DNA from: Alcaligenaceae bacterium
GTDB taxonomy: Bacteria; Pseudomonadota; Gammaproteobacteria; Burkholderiales; Burkholderiaceae_B
Direction of reading: 5' to 3'
Assembly (NCBI GenBank): GCA_029265335.1
Contig: JAJUJN010000035.1
Span: 1 to 11,137, forward strand
DNA: 11,137 nucleotides
A model generated the notes under the pieces. The model had not been told where the DNA came from and ran no database searches. It saw only the letters and a list, made by a program, of their open reading frames with translations. The translations under genes and the position numbers were made by a program. This document shows positions 1 to 6,763 of the stretch, piece by piece (position 1 is the stretch's first letter; each line of letters begins with the position of its first letter).

Positions 1-1
1 G

Positions 2-382
2 GGCATGGCCTGCTTTCTCGGCCACGGGGACATCGCCCGGGAGCTGATCGCCCATGGGGCAAAGGTGAACCGCCCCGACAACCTGGCCCCCACCTCCCCC
101 CTGAGCATGGCCATCCGGGCCCGGAAACCCCAGGTGGTGCAGCTGCTGCTGGAACTGGGGGCCGAGCTGCCCGAGGGCGTGGACACCGGCCTGAGCGAGC
201 CGGAGGTGATGATGGCCCAGCTGAAGGCCATCCGGAACGGCTACAGCCGCCCCAAAGACAGCGAGGAAGCCAGCCAGGCGGAAAACTTCGAGGAAATCCT
301 GGTGCAGGGTTTCAGCGGCGTGGATACCCAGGTGCTGGAAGCCGAGGTGATCCAGGCCGCCCGGGAGCTGGCGCGCAAGTAG
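2..382 (+). CDS. Ankyrin-repeat protein, 3' part (5' end probably outside window)
   Basis: Ankyrin repeats are helix-pair protein-binding modules; the partner here cannot be told. Counting residues from the ATG at position 5, one repeat spans about 1-26 (GHGDIARELIAHGAKVNRPDN) and a second about 30-56 (SPLSMAIRARKPQVVQLLLELGAELP), each with the usual LL..GA turn. Residues 57-125 form an acidic helical tail without repeat character. The frame is open to the left edge and the visible Met lies inside a repeat, so the true start is probably outside the window. The gene converges on the RND permease gene with 17 nt between stop codons. Codon use is extreme: Leu almost always CTG, Ala GCC, Pro CCC and Arg mostly CGG, unlike most of the window but like the last part of the RND gene. 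The fold call is firm; function is unknown. Confidence 0.8.
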   Translation, partial: GMACFLGHGDIARELIAHGAKVNRPDNLAPTSPLSMAIRARKPQVVQLLLELGAELPEGVDTGLSEPEVMMAQLKAIRNGYSRPKDSEEASQAENFEEILVQGFSGVDTQVLEAEVIQAARELARK

Positions 383-399
383 CCGCTTCCGCGCGCGCC

Positions 400-3300
400 T
401 CAGGCCCCGGCTTCGCCCGGGGCTGACCCAGGGGCGCTTTTCCGGGCCGCCAGCAGGGTATAGACGGTGGGCACCACGAACAGGGTGAACAAGGTGCCCA
501 GCAGCAGGCCGCCGACGATGACCCAGCCGATCTGCTGCCGGGATTCGGCCCCGGCCCCCGTGGCCAGGGCCAGGGGGATGGCCCCCAGCACCATGGCGCC
601 GGTGGTCATCAGAATCGGCCGCAAGCGCAGGGCGCTGGATTCGAGCACTGCATCGGTAAGCTCCATGCCCTGGGCGCGAAGCTGATCGGCGAACTCCACA
701 ATCAAAATGCCATGCTTGGTCATGAGCCCCAGCAGGGTGATCAGGCCGATCTGGCTATAGATGGACAAGCTGCCGCCGGTGATCCACAGGGCAAACATGC
801 CGCCGGTGAGCGACAAAGGCACCGAGACCATGATCACCAAGGGGTTGCGCCAGCTTTCGAACTGCGCAGCCAGCACCAGATAAATAAAGACGAGCGCCAT
901 GGCGAACACCAAATAAATGCTCGCCGATGAGTCGCGATATTCGCGAGATTGCCCGGCCAGATCGGTTTGCACGGTGGGCGGCAGAATGCGCTCAGCCACC
1001 TCGTCGAAAGTGGCGAGTGCTTCACCCAGTGAATAACCCGGCGAGAGCTGAGCCGATATCACCGCTGCGCGCAGGCGGTTGAAGTGATTGAGCGATTGCG
1101 GCGCCACCGCCTCGTTGACGTTTACCAGGCTGCTCAACGACACCATGCCGCCGTCGCGACTACGCACATAGATGTTCTCGATATCATCGGGGGTGGCGCG
1201 CTCATCGGCGGCCACGCGCACGATCACGTCGTATTGTTCGCCGTCTTCTTGAAAGCGCGTAACTTGCCGCCCGCCGAGCATGGTTTCGAGAGTGCGGCCC
1301 ACGGTGGCCACATCCACATTGGCATCTGCCAATCGCTCGCGATCCACCTGCACGCGAAGTTCGGGGGTATTCAGGCGCAAATCGGAATTGAGGTTGCGCA
1401 CGCCCGGATATTCGGCAACTTCTGCCATGAAGGCATCCACATAACGCGCCAACTCGGGGTAGGGCACCTGGCTCATCAGCACATACTCAATGGGCGAGGC
1501 GCGCGACGACTGACCAAGCGACGCCGGGTTGGTCACGAACGCTCGCACCCCGGGCAGCGTATCGAACTGAGGCCGCAGCTGTTCTGCGATTTCCTGCTGC
1601 GAGCGTTCGCGCTCATCCCAGGGCTTGAGGCGCACGATGCCGGTACCATCGGTGACCGTGGGGAAGCCGGCGAAGGCCTGGTGGGCTTCGAGTTCGGGAA
1701 TATCCTCGTAGAAAACTTCGGCGCGGATCAGGTTGCGCAGCGTGTAATCCACCGTTGAACCATTGGGCGCTTGCACCCGGGCGAAGATCACGCCGCGGTC
1801 TTCGACTGGCGCGAGCTCACTGGGCAGGAGCTGAAAGAGCGGCACCATACTGCTGCCAGCCAACAAGCCCAGCAACACCACAATCGCACTATGGCGCAAG
1901 GCCAAACGCAGCACCCCGCGATAAGCTTTCAGCAAGCCCTGCAGGCCGCGCTCAATCACCCGGTAGAGCCAGCCATGCTGAGCCTTGTGTTCGTCGCGCA
2001 GTAACAGCGAGCACATCATGGGCGTGAGCGTGAGGGCCACCAGCCCCGAAAACGCCACGGCCGACGCCAGCGTGAGCGCAAATTCGATGAACAAACGCCC
2101 CGTACGACCCGTGGCAAAGGCCAAAGGTGCGTAGACCGTAATGAGCGTGAGGGTCATGGCGATCACCGCGAAGGCGATTTCGCGCGTGCCGTCGAAGGCT
2201 GCCTGCAAACGACTCTTGCCCATTTCCAGATGGCGGTACACGTTCTCCAGCACCACGATGGCATCGTCGACCACCATGCCGATGGCCAGCACCATGGCCA
2301 GCAGAGTGAGCGTGTTGATGGAGAAACCCGCGGCGTACATCAAGCCGCAGGCGCCGATCAAGGACACGGGAATGGTAACCAGGGGGATCAGCGTGGCACG
2401 TCCGTTGCGCAGAAAGAACAGGATCACCAACACCACCAGCACCACCGCTTCGGCGATGGTCACGAACACGGCTCGAATCGAGGCCTCGATGAACACCGAG
2501 GAGTCGTAGGCCACATTGAGCCGCATGCCCGGAGGCAGGTTACGGTTGATCTCTTCGATCTCGGCCCTGGCCGCAGTGGAAAGATCCAGCGGGTTCGCAG
2601 TGCTTTGCTTGATCAGGCCGATATTGAGCGCGGTTTCGCCATTGAACCGCGACACCACACGCTCGTCGGCCGGGCCCAGGCTCACATGGGCCACGTCGCC
2701 CAACCGTATCGCGTAGCCGTTGCTATGCGCCAAAACGATATTGCGGAACTCGGCGGGCGTTTGCAGACCGGTTTCGGCCACCACCGAGAATTCGCGGTCG
2801 AACGACTCGATTCGACCTGCCGGTATCTCGACGTTCTGGTTGCGCAGGGCAGCTTCCACGTCTTGCACGGTGAGGTCGAAAGCAGCGAGCTTGTCGCGAT
2901 CGAGATCGATGCGCATCGAGGGCAGGCGCTCACCGAATACGCGCACCTCGGCGGCGCCGGGCAACACCGATAAGCGGGGCTTGATGTAGCGATTGATGTA
3001 GTCGGAGGCTTCGGTAGTGCTGAGCTCGCCGGCTTCTACCGCAATGAACACCACCGGGCTGGAGTCGGCCTCCGCCTTGGCAATCACCGGTTCGTCCACT
3101 TCGTCGGGCAGACGCTGCCGCACCCGCGAAACCTTGTCACGCACCTCGGCCGCGGCGGCGTCGGGGTCGCGCGAAAGCACGAAAGTCACGTTGATGTTGC
3201 TGCGCTCGGAACGACTCTGCGAAGTCATCAACTCGACGCCTTCGATGCCGGAGATCGAGTCTTCGAGCACCTTGGTGACCTGTGACTCCACCACCTCGGC

Positions 3301-3465
3301 GGACGCCCCGGGATAGGTGGTACGCACAGAAATGATGGGTTCATCGATGGCCGGGTACTCGCGGACCGTCAGCCGCTCGAAGGAGACCAGGCCCACCATC
3401 ACGATGATGAGCGAGAGCACCGTGGCAAAAACCGGCCGCTTGATGCAGGTATCGGAAAGAATCAT
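400..3465 (-). CDS. RND-family multidrug efflux permease (HAE1/AcrB-like inner-membrane pump)
   Basis: Proton-driven inner-membrane pump that works as a trimer with a periplasmic adaptor and an outer-membrane channel. The 1021 residues match the usual length of about 1020-1050. It starts like the family (ILSDTCIKRPVFATVLSLII, first membrane helix about 11-28), has a large periplasmic loop, then a membrane block about 330-490, a second loop about 550-840 and a final block about 850-1007. The proton-relay pair D400-D401 sits in GMVVDDAIVVLENVYRH, and the partner lysine K917 in GLMTKHGILIVEFA. The ATG at 3465 lies 22 nt after the adaptor stop, with AAGGG ten nt upstream. No outer-membrane factor gene follows, so a TolC-like channel encoded elsewhere is likely. 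Substrates cannot be predicted. The last 60-70 codons differ in codon style from the rest (see findings). Confidence 0.95.
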   Translation of the reverse strand: MILSDTCIKRPVFATVLSLIIVMVGLVSFERLTVREYPAIDEPIISVRTTYPGASAEVVESQVTKVLEDSISGIEGVELMTSQSRSERSNINVTFVLSRDPDAAAAEVRDKVSRVRQRLPDEVDEPVIAKAEADSSPVVFIAVEAGELSTTEASDYINRYIKPRLSVLPGAAEVRVFGERLPSMRIDLDRDKLAAFDLTVQDVEAALRNQNVEIPAGRIESFDREFSVVAETGLQTPAEFRNIVLAHSNGYAIRLGDVAHVSLGPADERVVSRFNGETALNIGLIKQSTANPLDLSTAARAEIEEINRNLPPGMRLNVAYDSSVFIEASIRAVFVTIAEAVVLVVLVILFFLRNGRATLIPLVTIPVSLIGACGLMYAAGFSINTLTLLAMVLAIGMVVDDAIVVLENVYRHLEMGKSRLQAAFDGTREIAFAVIAMTLTLITVYAPLAFATGRTGRLFIEFALTLASAVAFSGLVALTLTPMMCSLLLRDEHKAQHGWLYRVIERGLQGLLKAYRGVLRLALRHSAIVVLLGLLAGSSMVPLFQLLPSELAPVEDRGVIFARVQAPNGSTVDYTLRNLIRAEVFYEDIPELEAHQAFAGFPTVTDGTGIVRLKPWDERERSQQEIAEQLRPQFDTLPGVRAFVTNPASLGQSSRASPIEYVLMSQVPYPELARYVDAFMAEVAEYPGVRNLNSDLRLNTPELRVQVDRERLADANVDVATVGRTLETMLGGRQVTRFQEDGEQYDVIVRVAADERATPDDIENIYVRSRDGGMVSLSSLVNVNEAVAPQSLNHFNRLRAAVISAQLSPGYSLGEALATFDEVAERILPPTVQTDLAGQSREYRDSSASIYLVFAMALVFIYLVLAAQFESWRNPLVIMVSVPLSLTGGMFALWITGGSLSIYSQIGLITLLGLMTKHGILIVEFADQLRAQGMELTDAVLESSALRLRPILMTTGAMVLGAIPLALATGAGAESRQQIGWVIVGGLLLGTLFTLFVVPTVYTLLAARKSAPGSAPGEAGA
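404..423. terminator. GC-rich hairpin at the convergent gene ends
   Basis: GCCCCGG (404-410) and CCGGGGC (417-423) can form a perfect 7-bp stem around a 6-nt loop. The stem lies inside the last codons of the RND permease gene, beside its stop codon, and just past the stop of the convergent ankyrin gene. No T-run follows directly on either strand; the nearest on the plus strand is four T at 437-440. It is therefore only a weak candidate for a bidirectional transcription barrier, and may simply reflect GC-rich Ala/Gly/Pro codons. Confidence 0.25.
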
Positions 3466-3487
3466 TGGGGATCGGCCCTTGGCCGTC
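3466..3487 (-). promoter_or_regulatory. Intercistronic spacer with small hairpin over the permease Shine-Dalgarno
   Basis: The 22-nt spacer between adaptor stop and permease ATG contains CGGCC (3473-3477) and GGCCG (3481-3485), a 5-bp stem with a 3-nt loop. Read on the minus strand, the loop and second arm contain AAGGG, the only purine-rich ribosome binding sequence at good spacing (10 nt). Folding would partly hide it, so permease translation may depend on ribosomes arriving from the adaptor gene. This is inferred from sequence only. Confidence 0.35.
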
Positions 3488-4603
3488 TCACTCGTGGGTC
3501 ACGACGGTGGCATCGACCAGCGAGCCATCACTGATTTTCTGCAGACCCGCCACCACCACCTGGTCGCCGGCCTCCAGTCCCTGCATGATTTCCACCATGC
3601 CTTGCTGCCGTTGGCCGATCGCAACCGCCACTTCGGTCACGCGATCGCCGTCGACTCGCATGACGAATTGCTGGTCGTCGCGCGGCACCAGAGCGGTCTC
3701 GGGCACCATGATGGCTTCGGTGGTGTCCAGCACCAGATTCACGCGGGCAAACATGCCGGGACGCAATTGGCGTTCGGGGTTGGGAATGCGTGCGCGCAGC
3801 AGAGCCGCGCGGCCGGAGACATCCACCAGTGGGCTGATTGCCGCCACCGTGCCATCGCGCCAGGCACCGGGCAGGGCATCCACGCTGATGCTCAACGCCT
3901 GGCCCACGCTCAAGCGCGGCAGATACGTTTCGGGAATGCGAAAGTCTACTTTGAGCTCGTCGATCGCTTGTAGGGTGACGAGGTCTTGCCCTGCAGTCAC
4001 ATAATCGCCTACCGACACATTGCGCAGGCCGATTTGACCCGTGAAGGGCGCGAGGATTCGGGTGCGGTCGAGCTTGGCCTGAGCCAGCGCCACGTTGGCG
4101 CGCTCCACGCGCAGCGCGTTCTCGGCTTCATCCTGCGCTTGCTGACTGATGAAACCCTGTTGCTGCAATTGAGCCGAGCGGCGGAACTTGCTTTCGGCCA
4201 GAGCCAGGTTGGCACGCGCCTGCTGCAACTCGGCGGCCGCCACATCGTCGTCGAGACGAAACAGGAGCTCGCCTTCTTCCACCTGTTGGCCCTCGTTGAA
4301 GCGGATCTCTCGTAAGCGACCGGCAATTTCGGGGCGCAGCATCACCGACTCGTCGGACACCAGAGTGCCAACAGCGTTGAGTCGCCGCTCCAGCGGGGCC
4401 CGTTGCACTTCCACGACTTCCACCACGGTGGGTGCGCGAGACCGTGGCGGAGGAGCCTGAGTGGCAGGGGCTGAGCCAGGTGCGGCCAGCTCGGCTTGGT
4501 GCCCTGGCAACCATTGTGGGAAATGGCGCGGCACGAAATAGCCAACGGCCACCCCGACGACGAGGGCGAGTACAAGAACGACGAGGGTGGAACGTGTTGA
4601 CAT
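3488..4603 (-). CDS. RND efflux periplasmic adaptor (membrane fusion protein)
   Basis: Adaptor subunit linking the RND permease to an outer-membrane channel. The 371 residues follow the family order: a membrane anchor (about 7-23, no lipobox cysteine, so anchored by the helix), a Pro/Ala-rich linker 40-58, lipoyl half-motifs around 88-118 and 182-212 (RILAPFTGQIGLRNVSVGDYV), between them an Ala/Gln/Glu-rich coiled-coil hairpin about 120-180, then beta-barrel and membrane-proximal domains with the family motif RPGMFARVNL at 281-290. The anchor helix at the N-terminus supports the ATG at 4603, although no good Shine-Dalgarno precedes it. The 78 nt upstream, back to the rnhA stop, contain a TATGAT -10-like box (plus coordinates 4653-4658) without a well-spaced -35, so a separate promoter is possible but unproven. 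The permease gene follows after 22 nt. Confidence 0.94.
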   Translation of the reverse strand: MSTRSTLVVLVLALVVGVAVGYFVPRHFPQWLPGHQAELAAPGSAPATQAPPPRSRAPTVVEVVEVQRAPLERRLNAVGTLVSDESVMLRPEIAGRLREIRFNEGQQVEEGELLFRLDDDVAAAELQQARANLALAESKFRRSAQLQQQGFISQQAQDEAENALRVERANVALAQAKLDRTRILAPFTGQIGLRNVSVGDYVTAGQDLVTLQAIDELKVDFRIPETYLPRLSVGQALSISVDALPGAWRDGTVAAISPLVDVSGRAALLRARIPNPERQLRPGMFARVNLVLDTTEAIMVPETALVPRDDQQFVMRVDGDRVTEVAVAIGQRQQGMVEIMQGLEAGDQVVVAGLQKISDGSLVDATVVTHE

Positions 4604-4681
4604 GGCGTAAGCGGTGAAGTGCGCCTTGGGTTGGCTGTCGAAAGAACGCCCGAATCATAGACGCGATCGCTGCCAAATGGT

Positions 4682-5146
4682 TCACTTGGTAACGATTCTT
4701 CCACTCTGACGCACTTGATCCACACCCTGGTTGGCCAACGCATCGGCGAGTTCGTTGTTGGCGTCACCCGCATGGCCGCGCACCCAGCGCCATTGCACTT
4801 CGTGGCGATTGCGCTCCGCATCGAGCTCCTGCCAGAGGTCGGCGTTCTTGACCGGTTTTTTGTCGGCCGTGCGCCAGCCTCGGCGTTTCCAGTTGGCCAA
4901 CCACTCGGTGATTCCTTTTTGGACATATTGCGAATCGGTGTGAATCACCACCTTGCAAGGGCGGGTGAGCGCTCGCAAGGCTTCGATCACGGCCTGCAAT
5001 TCCATGCGGTTGTTGGTGGTGTGCGGCTCGCCACCGAAGAATGTTTTTTCGTGGGGGCCGGCGCGCAGCAGCACCCCCCAGCCGCCGGGGCCAGGGTTGC
5101 CTTTGCAGGCCCCGTCGGTCCAGATGTGTACCTCAGGGTTGGTCAT
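4682..5146 (-). CDS. rnhA: Ribonuclease HI
   Basis: Cytoplasmic endonuclease that cuts the RNA strand of RNA:DNA hybrids, removing R-loops and primers. The 154 residues align from memory along the whole E. coli enzyme (155 aa). The DEDD metal-binding acids are all visible: D11 ([17 protein letters not shown]), E49 ([15 protein letters not shown]), D71 ([11 protein letters not shown]) and D135 (NNELADALA); H125 of the mobile loop (RGHAGD) is also present. The basic protrusion [17 protein letters not shown] is intact. I chose the ATG at 5146 because the protein then begins, like the family, about ten residues before the first catalytic Asp; an in-frame ATG at 5185 would add 13 unfamiliar residues. 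Neither start has a clear Shine-Dalgarno. The start overlaps the end of the upstream methyltransferase gene by 14 nt, which suggests translational coupling. The usual neighbour dnaQ is absent. Confidence 0.96.
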   Translation of the reverse strand: MTNPEVHIWTDGACKGNPGPGGWGVLLRAGPHEKTFFGGEPHTTNNRMELQAVIEALRALTRPCKVVIHTDSQYVQKGITEWLANWKRRGWRTADKKPVKNADLWQELDAERNRHEVQWRWVRGHAGDANNELADALANQGVDQVRQSGRIVTK

Positions 5147-5942
5147 GAATTGTGGAATGTAAAGTTGAACGTTCGCCCTCGGCATGAGGACGGCGATTGA
5201 TTGCCACCTGGGCGCGCGCCGGAGCCCGCTTGCGCTTCCAGGCCGGGCCCACCAGACGCATGCCGTGCACGCGTTTGATGGCGGAAACGATGTAGACCGC
5301 GCCGCCCACAGGCCACCAGCGGTCGCCGGCCTTGTCGAGCCAGGCCATGCGGCGCAGCGCGGCGGAACTGGCCAGAGGCAGGGCGTAGCAGCCGAAATGG
5401 CCGCGGTCGAGCTCGAATGAAAGCAACTTGAGCCAGTCTTTCAGGCGAGGCAAAGCGATAAAACGCCCGGTTTGCGGCAGCCATCCCTCGCGACCCAGTC
5501 GGTGTCGGGCGCCCCAGAGGCTCCGTGGGTTGAAGCCCACAATGACCAAACGGCCCTCGGGTAACAGAACACGTTCAGCCACGCGCAGCACGGCATGGGG
5601 GTCGTGCGCGTACTCGAGCACATGCGGCAGCACCAGTAATTCCACGCTCTGGCTGGCCAAGGGCAATGCAGCGGCGTCGGCCACACCCACGCCGTGCCAT
5701 TGGGCGATTTGTTCGGCCTCGGGGCGAACCGGACCGAAATAGGCTCGGAAGGGGATGCGGTTTTTACGTAGCGCGTTGTACTCGTGAAAGCCCACCTGTA
5801 CCGCCACAAAGCCGAAGACGTCTTCGACAATGGCGTCGAGCCGGCGCTGCTCCCATTGCTGGACGTATTGACCCGCCGGGGAGCGGAACCAGGCACCGAG
5901 TTTTACAATGGCCTGACACGAGTCAGTATCAGCAGATCGCAT
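5133..5942 (-). CDS. Class I SAM-dependent methyltransferase-like protein (YafS type)
   Basis: Putative methyltransferase of the family that sits between gloB and rnhA in many proteobacteria (yafS in E. coli); its substrate is not known to me. The 269 residues have the late Rossmann motifs of the Methyltransf_11 type: [34 protein letters not shown] and then [21 protein letters not shown]. The glycine-rich SAM motif I (GxGxG) is not recognisable; its place is taken by [13 protein letters not shown]. The last 50 residues are rich in Arg/Lys ([23 protein letters not shown]), perhaps a nucleic-acid or membrane contact. The ATG at 5942 is preferred: a longer start at 5978 would overlap the gloB coding region and give an unusual Cys-rich N-terminus. 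No Shine-Dalgarno is visible. The gene is divergent from gloB with 17 nt between starts, and its 3' end overlaps rnhA. Confidence 0.85.
   Translation of the reverse strand: MRSADTDSCQAIVKLGAWFRSPAGQYVQQWEQRRLDAIVEDVFGFVAVQVGFHEYNALRKNRIPFRAYFGPVRPEAEQIAQWHGVGVADAAALPLASQSVELLVLPHVLEYAHDPHAVLRVAERVLLPEGRLVIVGFNPRSLWGARHRLGREGWLPQTGRFIALPRLKDWLKLLSFELDRGHFGCYALPLASSAALRRMAWLDKAGDRWWPVGGAVYIVSAIKRVHGMRLVGPAWKRKRAPARAQVAINRRPHAEGERSTLHSTIHDQP
5913..5926. promoter_or_regulatory. Inverted repeat in the divergent gloB/methyltransferase start region
   Basis: CTGAC (5913-5917), ACGA, GTCAG (5922-5926) form a perfect 5+5 dyad. It lies in the first codons of the methyltransferase gene and about 35 nt upstream of the gloB start, where a regulator of both genes could bind. 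A TACAAT -10-like box for gloB lies just beside it (5904-5909), but I see no -35 at proper spacing. One 5-bp dyad can arise by chance. Confidence 0.25.
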
Positions 5943-5949
5943 AAGGAGG
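5943..5949 (+). promoter_or_regulatory. Strong Shine-Dalgarno of gloB
   Basis: AAGGAGG, complementary to the 16S rRNA tail, ends 10 nt before the gloB ATG at 5960. It fixes that start and abuts the divergent methyltransferase start codon at 5942. Confidence 0.8.
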
Positions 5950-5959
5950 CAACAACGCA

Positions 5960-6763
5960 ATGGACACCGACTATACAACGCCTGCTGGCATTCACGGCAT
6001 TAGGGCCTTTCAAGACAACTACATTTGGGCCATCCGCCAGGGGCGCAAACTGGCCCTGGTCGACCCGGGCGAGGCGGCGCCGGTGCTCGAAGTGATTCGC
6101 CGCCATGAGCTTGAGCTCACCACCATATTGCTGACTCACCACCACCGCGATCATGTCGGTGGCGTCATGGAGCTGATGGAACTGGGCGATATCAGGGTAT
6201 ACGGCCCCGCCTCCGAAGAACTGCCGCATTGCGACGTACGACTGAGCGAAGGCGACCACGTGGAACTGCCCGAGCTCGACCTTTCCCTGCACGTTCTCGA
6301 TGTTCCTGGTCACACCGCGGGCCATATCGCGTATCATGGGCGGGCTGCGGGAGAGGAGCCCGTCTTGTTTTGCGGCGATACTCTCTTTGCTTCCGGCTGT
6401 GGTCGCCTGTTCGAAGGCACGGCCGCACAAATGCACCAGTCGCTTGCCAAGCTCATGGCCTTGCCTGGCCAATCGCGGGTATATTGCGCCCACGAATATA
6501 CGCTGGCCAATCTACGCTGGGCCTGTGCGGTTGAACCCAACAACACCGCCCTGGGCGCCTGGCAGGAAGAGGCCGCGGCCATGCGTGAGCGAGGTGAAAG
6601 CACCGTGCCCACGCGTCTGGAACACGAGCTTGCTGTCAATCCGTTTCTGCGCGCGAGCGAAGAAACGGTGGTGGCTGCTGTGTCCCAACACGTCGGCCGG
6701 CCGGTCAAGCCGGGAGTCGAAACTTTTGGCGCCTTGCGCGCCTGGAAGGACGATTTTCGTTGA
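5960..6763 (+). CDS. gloB: Hydroxyacylglutathione hydrolase (glyoxalase II)
   Basis: Second enzyme of the glyoxalase pathway: it hydrolyses S-lactoylglutathione to D-lactate and glutathione, completing methylglyoxal detoxification in the cytoplasm. The 267 residues carry the metallo-beta-lactamase signature THHHRDHVGG with H60, H62, D64 and H65, further metal ligands H118 (PGHTAGH), D140 (FCGDTLFASGCGRLFEG) and H178 (YCAHEYT), and the C-terminal glutathione-binding HAGH_C region (VNPFLRASE). The start IHGIRAFQDNYIWAI is typical. Length and motifs are complete, so it should be active. A strong Shine-Dalgarno at 5943-5949 fixes the ATG. It leads an apparent operon with mltD (4-nt overlap) and fabI, and is divergent from the methyltransferase gene, so its promoter must lie within that gene's 5' coding part. 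Confidence 0.96.
   Translation: MDTDYTTPAGIHGIRAFQDNYIWAIRQGRKLALVDPGEAAPVLEVIRRHELELTTILLTHHHRDHVGGVMELMELGDIRVYGPASEELPHCDVRLSEGDHVELPELDLSLHVLDVPGHTAGHIAYHGRAAGEEPVLFCGDTLFASGCGRLFEGTAAQMHQSLAKLMALPGQSRVYCAHEYTLANLRWACAVEPNNTALGAWQEEAAAMRERGESTVPTRLEHELAVNPFLRASEETVVAAVSQHVGRPVKPGVETFGALRAWKDDFR
6744..6750 (+). promoter_or_regulatory. Shine-Dalgarno supporting the TTG start of mltD
   Basis: GGAAGGA lies inside the last gloB codons and ends 9 nt before TTG at 6760. It makes the non-ATG start credible. Confidence 0.6.

Noticed and set aside
1084..1758. Long plus-strand open frame (224 codons) opposite the RND permease gene
   Set aside because: It is antisense to a firmly identified gene and its His/Gly/Ala-rich translation has no domain; GC-rich codons on the other strand explain it.
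2230..2973. 247-codon plus-strand frame within the RND gene
   Set aside because: The protein is an improbable His/Gln/Arg-rich sequence and lies antisense to conserved permease codons.
4663..4670. GCGATCGC octamer resembling the cyanobacterial HIP1 repeat
   Set aside because: A single copy in GC-rich DNA is expected by chance and the genes are not cyanobacterial.
5147..5185. Upstream start for rnhA (ATG at 5185)
   Set aside because: Family length and N-terminal pattern fit the ATG at 5146; the 13 extra residues lie over the end of the methyltransferase gene.
5943..5978. Upstream start for the methyltransferase (ATG at 5978)
   Set aside because: It would overlap the gloB coding region and Shine-Dalgarno and add an odd Cys-rich N-terminus not expected in the family.
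5903..6493. 196-codon minus-strand frame opposite gloB
   Set aside because: gloB has every catalytic motif and a strong Shine-Dalgarno; the antisense product has no recognisable domain.
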